From positions 1-39,714 of the forward strand of contig JAJPJJ010000051.1 of NCBI GenBank assembly GCA_021324295.1: DNA of 39,714 bases, in the 5' to 3' direction. The DNA is from Bacillota bacterium (GTDB lineage Bacteria; Sysuimicrobiota; Sysuimicrobiia; Sysuimicrobiales; Segetimicrobiaceae). Positions 35,953 through 39,714 of the stretch are shown one piece after another. Each line of letters opens with the position of its first letter. Positions within the stretch are counted from its first letter, which is position 1. Under the pieces are notes generated by a model. It saw only the letters and a list, made by a program, of their open reading frames with translations, ran no database searches and was not told the origin of the DNA. The position numbers were made by a program, and so were the translations under genes.

Positions 35953-37713
35953 CTACTCCTTGTACAGCGGGTAGTAGTTGGCGCCGCCGAACACCGGGTT
36001 GTAGTACCAGCCGTGCACCCACGACCGCATGACCACGAACCCGACGGGCTGCGCCACGTAGAGCTGCGGCACGTCCTGGTAGGCGATCCGGGTGAGCTGC
36101 TTGTAGATCGCCGCTCGCTTGGCCGGATCCACCGTCGTGGCGCCCTCCCTGACGAGCCGGTCCGCCTCGGCGTTATGATAGCTGTTCCGCTTCGGGTAGT
36201 CGCCGTTCGACGCCAGGAACGGCTGCGCGAAGTCGTCCGGGTCGGGGTAATCGACCGCCCACCCGAGCGCGTACAGCGTGCCCTTGTGCGCGTTGGTCGT
36301 CTGCAGGAACTGCGACCACTGCATGTTCCGGATATCCAGCTTGAACTTGGGGTTCAGCGACTCGACGACGTCCTTGAGGATCTGGGCGCCGATCTGCCGC
36401 ACCGTGTTGCCCGTGTTGTAGGTCAGGGTGAACTTGAACCCCGTGTCCCACACCTTGCCGCCCCACGCCTCCTTGAACTCGGCGATCGCCTTGTTCCGGT
36501 CGAACGTGTACCGGGGCGCGCTCGGGTCGTAGCCGAGGAGGCCCTGGATGATCGGCCCGTTGGGCTGGACCGCCTTGCCGCGGTACGCGTCCCGGATGAA
36601 CGTCCCGTAGTCGAAGGCGTACGCGAACGCCCGGCGCACGTGGACGTCGCTGAAGAAGTCCGGCGGGATCCCGTTGCCGTCGAGCTTCCCGCTCCCGACG
36701 TCCGGGTTCCCGGTCGCGTCGATCTTGAAGTTGAAGTGGAGGGCCTGGAGGACGAGCTGCGGGAGGTCGTCGTGGATCGTGACGCCGGCCATCCCCTGCA
36801 CCTGGCTCTGCTCGGGACGATTGACGTCGATCAGGTCCGCGTCGCCCTGCTGGAGCTGCAGCCGCCGCGTGCCGAACTCCTGCACCGTCCGGATCACGAC
36901 GCGCGCGAGGCGCGCGGGCTTGCGCCAGTAGTTGTCGCTGCGGACGAGGATGACCTGCTTGGCCTGCCGGTCCCAGGTCTGGAGCTTGAACGGCCCGGTC
37001 CCGTCCATGTGGTCGAAAGCGTACCGGTCCTGCAGCTTGGGGTTGTTGTACCGCTGCCACGTGGTGGGGCTCCCGTCCCAGTCGCCGTGGGAGGCGGCCC
37101 ACGCTTTCGGCATCACGAACGAGAAGCCGGCGATGATGCTGAGGAACGCGCCGTACGGGTGCGCGAGGTGGAACACGACGTTGTCGCCCTGGACCGTCAC
37201 GGCCTTGGCGACATCCTGGTAGGTCACCTGGAACTTCCCGTCGCCGGCCCGCGTGCTGTCCTTGCCGGTGAGCGGCGTGAGGAGCAGCCAGGAGGGACCG
37301 CCGTCGCGGTCCTGCAGCATGAAGCGCAGCATCGAGTACCGCACGTCCTCGGGGGTCATCGTGGAGCCGTCGTGGAACTTGACGCCCTTGCGGATCGGAA
37401 ACGTGTAGGTCAGGCCGTCCTTGCTGACCAGGCCGTTCTGCAGGCTCGGCACCTGGGTCGCCAGCAGCGGCACGTACCGGGACAGCACGGAGCCGTCGAA
37501 CGTGATCAGGGTCTCGTAGACGTTGGGGTAGATGATCTCCGCGCTCGCCGTATCGTACGCGTACGCCGGGTCCAGGCTTTCCGGATCGCCGAAGCGCAGC
37601 GTCACGAACGTGTCCGGGTTCTTGACCGGCGCACCCGCTCCTCGCGCTCCGGTCCCCAGGGTCAGGACCGCGAGCACCAACACCACCGTGCACGCGAGCA
37701 CGCGCTGTTTCAC
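35953..37713 (-). CDS. ABC transporter solute-binding protein family 5, copy 2
   Basis: The 586-residue receptor of the DppBC/OppDF-like importer. The signal peptide spans about residues 1-26 (KQR, then a hydrophobic run, ending ARGAG). Family motifs: TLRFGDPESLDPAYAYD, YTFPIRKGVKFHDGS, MDGTGPFKLQTWDR, SDNYWRKPARL and QDVPQLYVAQPVGF near the end. The GTG start at 37713 is supported by a long Shine-Dalgarno match, AGGAGGGGTGA. It is paralogous to copy 1 throughout. It is followed by a 16-bp hairpin and then the permeases, the usual order for such operons. Confidence 0.94.
   Translation of the reverse strand: MKQRVLACTVVLVLAVLTLGTGARGAGAPVKNPDTFVTLRFGDPESLDPAYAYDTASAEIIYPNVYETLITFDGSVLSRYVPLLATQVPSLQNGLVSKDGLTYTFPIRKGVKFHDGSTMTPEDVRYSMLRFMLQDRDGGPSWLLLTPLTGKDSTRAGDGKFQVTYQDVAKAVTVQGDNVVFHLAHPYGAFLSIIAGFSFVMPKAWAASHGDWDGSPTTWQRYNNPKLQDRYAFDHMDGTGPFKLQTWDRQAKQVILVRSDNYWRKPARLARVVIRTVQEFGTRRLQLQQGDADLIDVNRPEQSQVQGMAGVTIHDDLPQLVLQALHFNFKIDATGNPDVGSGKLDGNGIPPDFFSDVHVRRAFAYAFDYGTFIRDAYRGKAVQPNGPIIQGLLGYDPSAPRYTFDRNKAIAEFKEAWGGKVWDTGFKFTLTYNTGNTVRQIGAQILKDVVESLNPKFKLDIRNMQWSQFLQTTNAHKGTLYALGWAVDYPDPDDFAQPFLASNGDYPKRNSYHNAEADRLVREGATTVDPAKRAAIYKQLTRIAYQDVPQLYVAQPVGFVVMRSWVHGWYYNPVFGGANYYPLYKE
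37036..37089. repeat. 54-bp identical segment shared by the two binding-protein genes, copy 2
   Basis: Partner of 32891-32944. The two form direct repeats about 4.1 kb apart that bracket the DppB- and DppC-like permease genes. Confidence 0.85.
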
Positions 37714-37759
37714 GGCGAATCACCCCTCCTTTTGGGATCGGGCAGAGTTGCCTTCCCGG

Positions 37760-37784
37760 GGTCCCTCGGCCTGTGGCCGGGACC
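37760..37784 (-). other. hairpin in the leader of binding-protein copy 2
   Basis: GGTCCC-GGCC, loop ACA, GGCC-GA-GGGACC on the minus strand: a 10-bp stem with a 2-nt bulge, roughly 45 nt upstream of the start codon. Confidence 0.55.
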
Positions 37785-37823
37785 GCCCTCGGCAGTCGCG
37801 CCCCTGTACCCTACGCGGCCGCC

Positions 37824-37845
37824 CGCACGGGGGTTCGCCCGTGCG
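37824..37845 (-). other. 8-bp hairpin in the leader of binding-protein copy 2
   Basis: CGCACGGG and CCCGTGCG around a 6-nt loop, without a T tract. It could be a terminator-like or regulatory stem. Confidence 0.5.
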
Positions 37846-38052
37846 CAGCGAGCATGGTACCTTCCTAGCGCGGCGGAGCAGCAGTCCGGTGGCAGGCACG
37901 GCACGCTGTGGGGTCTCGCCTTCCTTCGAGAAACGGAGCCCCACCCCGGCACATTGCTGAGGAGATGCAACGCGCTGGGGACCCCGGGAGGACGCCCAGG
38001 CCAGCCCCCCACACCTCCTCTCACCGGCCGCCGAACGACCGCGGATGACCCG

Positions 38053-39090
38053 CTAGCCGGGCGCCCCTGTGGCCTGCGCGACGACCGCCGCCCTGCTGCG
38101 TTGCCGCGCGAACGGCCGGACCGGGCACGCCACGAAATGCCCGCCCCCGATATCCTCGAACGGCGGCTCGTTGGTGCGGCAGCTCGGCTGGGCGTACAGG
38201 CACCGGGTGTGGAAGCGGCACCCCGACGGCGGGCTGACCGGGCTGGGCACATCACCCGGCAGGATGATCCGCTCTCGCCGCATCTCCGGGTTGGGGATCG
38301 GGACGGCCGAGAGCAGCGCCTCCGTGTACGGGTGCTGCGGGTTGCTGAACAGCTCGTCGGCGTCCGCCATCTCCACGATCTTGCCGAGGTACATGACGGC
38401 GATGCGGTCGCTGATGTGCTTGACCACGGACAGGTCGTGCGCGATGAAGAGGTACGTCAGCACGAACTCCTTCTGCAGCTCCTCGAGGAGGTTGAGCACC
38501 TGCGCCTGAATGCTGACGTCCAGCGCGGAGACCGGCTCGTCCGCGATGATGAGCTTGGGGTTCACGGCGAGGGCTCTCGCGATCCCGATCCGCTGCCGCT
38601 GGCCGCCGCTGAACTCGTGCGGATACCGGTTGGCGTGGTAGGGGGAGAGCCCGACGACCTCCAGCAGCTCCTGGACCCGGCGGATCTTCTCCTTGCCGCG
38701 CGCCAGGTTGTGGATCTCCAGTGGCTCCCCGATGATGTCGCCGACGGTCATTCGGGGGTTGAGGGACGAGTAGGGGTCCTGAAAGATGATCTGCATGTCC
38801 CGGCGCAGGCGGCGCAGCTCCTCCTTGCCGAGCTTGAAGATGTCCCGCCCCTCGAACAGCGCCTCCCCGGCCGTGGGCTCCTGCAGCCGCAGGATGACCC
38901 GGCCGGTCGTCGTCTTGCCGCACCCGGACTCGCCGACGAGCCCGAGGGTCTCGCCCCTGCGGATGAAGAAGCTGACGTCGTCGACCGCCCGCACGGCCCC
39001 GACCTGCCGCTGGAAGATGAACCCCTTCGTGACCGGGTAGTACTTCCGGAGATTGCGAACCTCCAGCAGGACCTCGCCGTTGCTCGCCAT
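38053..39090 (-). CDS. oligopeptide-type ABC ATPase (OppF/DppF-like)
   Basis: The 345-residue ATPase subunit has Walker A GESGCGKT (53-60), Q-loop in [19 protein letters not shown], signature [15 protein letters not shown], Walker [13 protein letters not shown] and an H-loop in IAHDLSVV. The C-terminal oligopeptide-transporter domain ([12 protein letters not shown], then [15 protein letters not shown] and HFVACPVR) has four Cys that in some relatives hold an Fe-S cluster. GGAGG sits 5 nt before ATG 39090. It pairs with the OppD-like subunit just upstream and is the last gene before the 339-bp leader region. Confidence 0.95.
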   Translation of the reverse strand: MASNGEVLLEVRNLRKYYPVTKGFIFQRQVGAVRAVDDVSFFIRRGETLGLVGESGCGKTTTGRVILRLQEPTAGEALFEGRDIFKLGKEELRRLRRDMQIIFQDPYSSLNPRMTVGDIIGEPLEIHNLARGKEKIRRVQELLEVVGLSPYHANRYPHEFSGGQRQRIGIARALAVNPKLIIADEPVSALDVSIQAQVLNLLEELQKEFVLTYLFIAHDLSVVKHISDRIAVMYLGKIVEMADADELFSNPQHPYTEALLSAVPIPNPEMRRERIILPGDVPSPVSPPSGCRFHTRCLYAQPSCRTNEPPFEDIGGGHFVACPVRPFARQRSRAAVVAQATGAPG

Positions 39091-39132
39091 ATGCCCTCCG
39101 TCCGGGGCAGCCCCTCAGGTATGCCCTTCGCC

Positions 39133-39714
<582 letters not shown>

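Larger units (their letters stand above)
37714..38052 (-). promoter_or_regulatory. 339-bp structured leader region upstream of binding-protein copy 2
   Basis: No gene seen. On the minus strand it carries, in order of transcription, a TCTCG/CGAGA stem nested in GGGG/CCCC (about 37916-37948), an 8-bp hairpin (37824-37845) and a hairpin close to the ribosome site (37760-37784). I recognise no known riboswitch class and no clear promoter boxes. It separates the ATPase genes from the receptor-permease genes. Confidence 0.4.

Overview
This 39.7 kb window is a strongly GC-rich bacterial chromosome segment. The tRNA genes encode their own CCA ends. The set of genes (GatCAB indirect amidation, a DUF881 membrane protein, DnaE with an intact PHP domain, an ftsH/folE/folP neighbourhood, and two ABC importers) suggests a Gram-positive-type or deep Terrabacteria lineage (Bacillota, Chloroflexota, Armatimonadota or an uncultured relative). 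I cannot fix the phylum from sequence alone. There is no sign of phage, plasmid, insertion sequence, CRISPR array or rRNA.

Layout. Positions 1-1120 hold the 5' part of ftsH and a three-tRNA operon (Gly-GCC, Cys-GCA, Leu-TAA), all on the minus strand. Next come the folate genes folE (+) and folP (-), whose stop codons are 2 bp apart. From 3040 to 7974 a plus-strand block encodes a TIM-barrel sugar isomerase/epimerase-like protein and a complete four-gene ABC importer. From 7979 to 20803 the minus strand carries a DNA repair block: polA-coaE, uvrB, uvrA, a dehydrogenase/aldolase pair, then uvrC. A tRNA-Leu(CAA) lies at 20950 on the plus strand. From 21146 to 39714 everything is again on the minus strand. 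In transcription order these genes are an oligopeptide-type ABC system (OppD- and OppF-like ATPases, a binding protein, DppB- and DppC-like permeases, a second paralogous binding protein), gatC-gatA-gatB, a TrmA-family protein that lacks its catalytic motifs, dnaE, a DUF881 protein, a glutaredoxin-like protein and a flavin-dependent reductase.

How the genes work together. UvrA, UvrB and UvrC excise damaged DNA and Pol I refills the gap, so the four steps of nucleotide excision repair are encoded within 13 kb. GatCAB makes Gln-tRNA and/or Asn-tRNA. The two ABC systems indicate reliance on imported organic substrates. Seven neighbouring gene pairs overlap by exactly 4 bp (ATGA or GTGA), a sign of translational coupling.

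I did not find a convincing new multi-gene system. The observations most worth following are: a natural Tyr at the nucleotide-discriminating O-helix position of PolA together with a degenerate proofreading domain; the TrmA-family protein that keeps its Fe-S cysteines but has lost the catalytic Cys; a 16-bp perfect hairpin between a binding-protein gene and its permease; duplicated binding proteins sharing 54 identical bases; a recurrent TGC-TATAAT promoter element with an apparently leaderless uvrC; and a 25-bp intergenic repeat.
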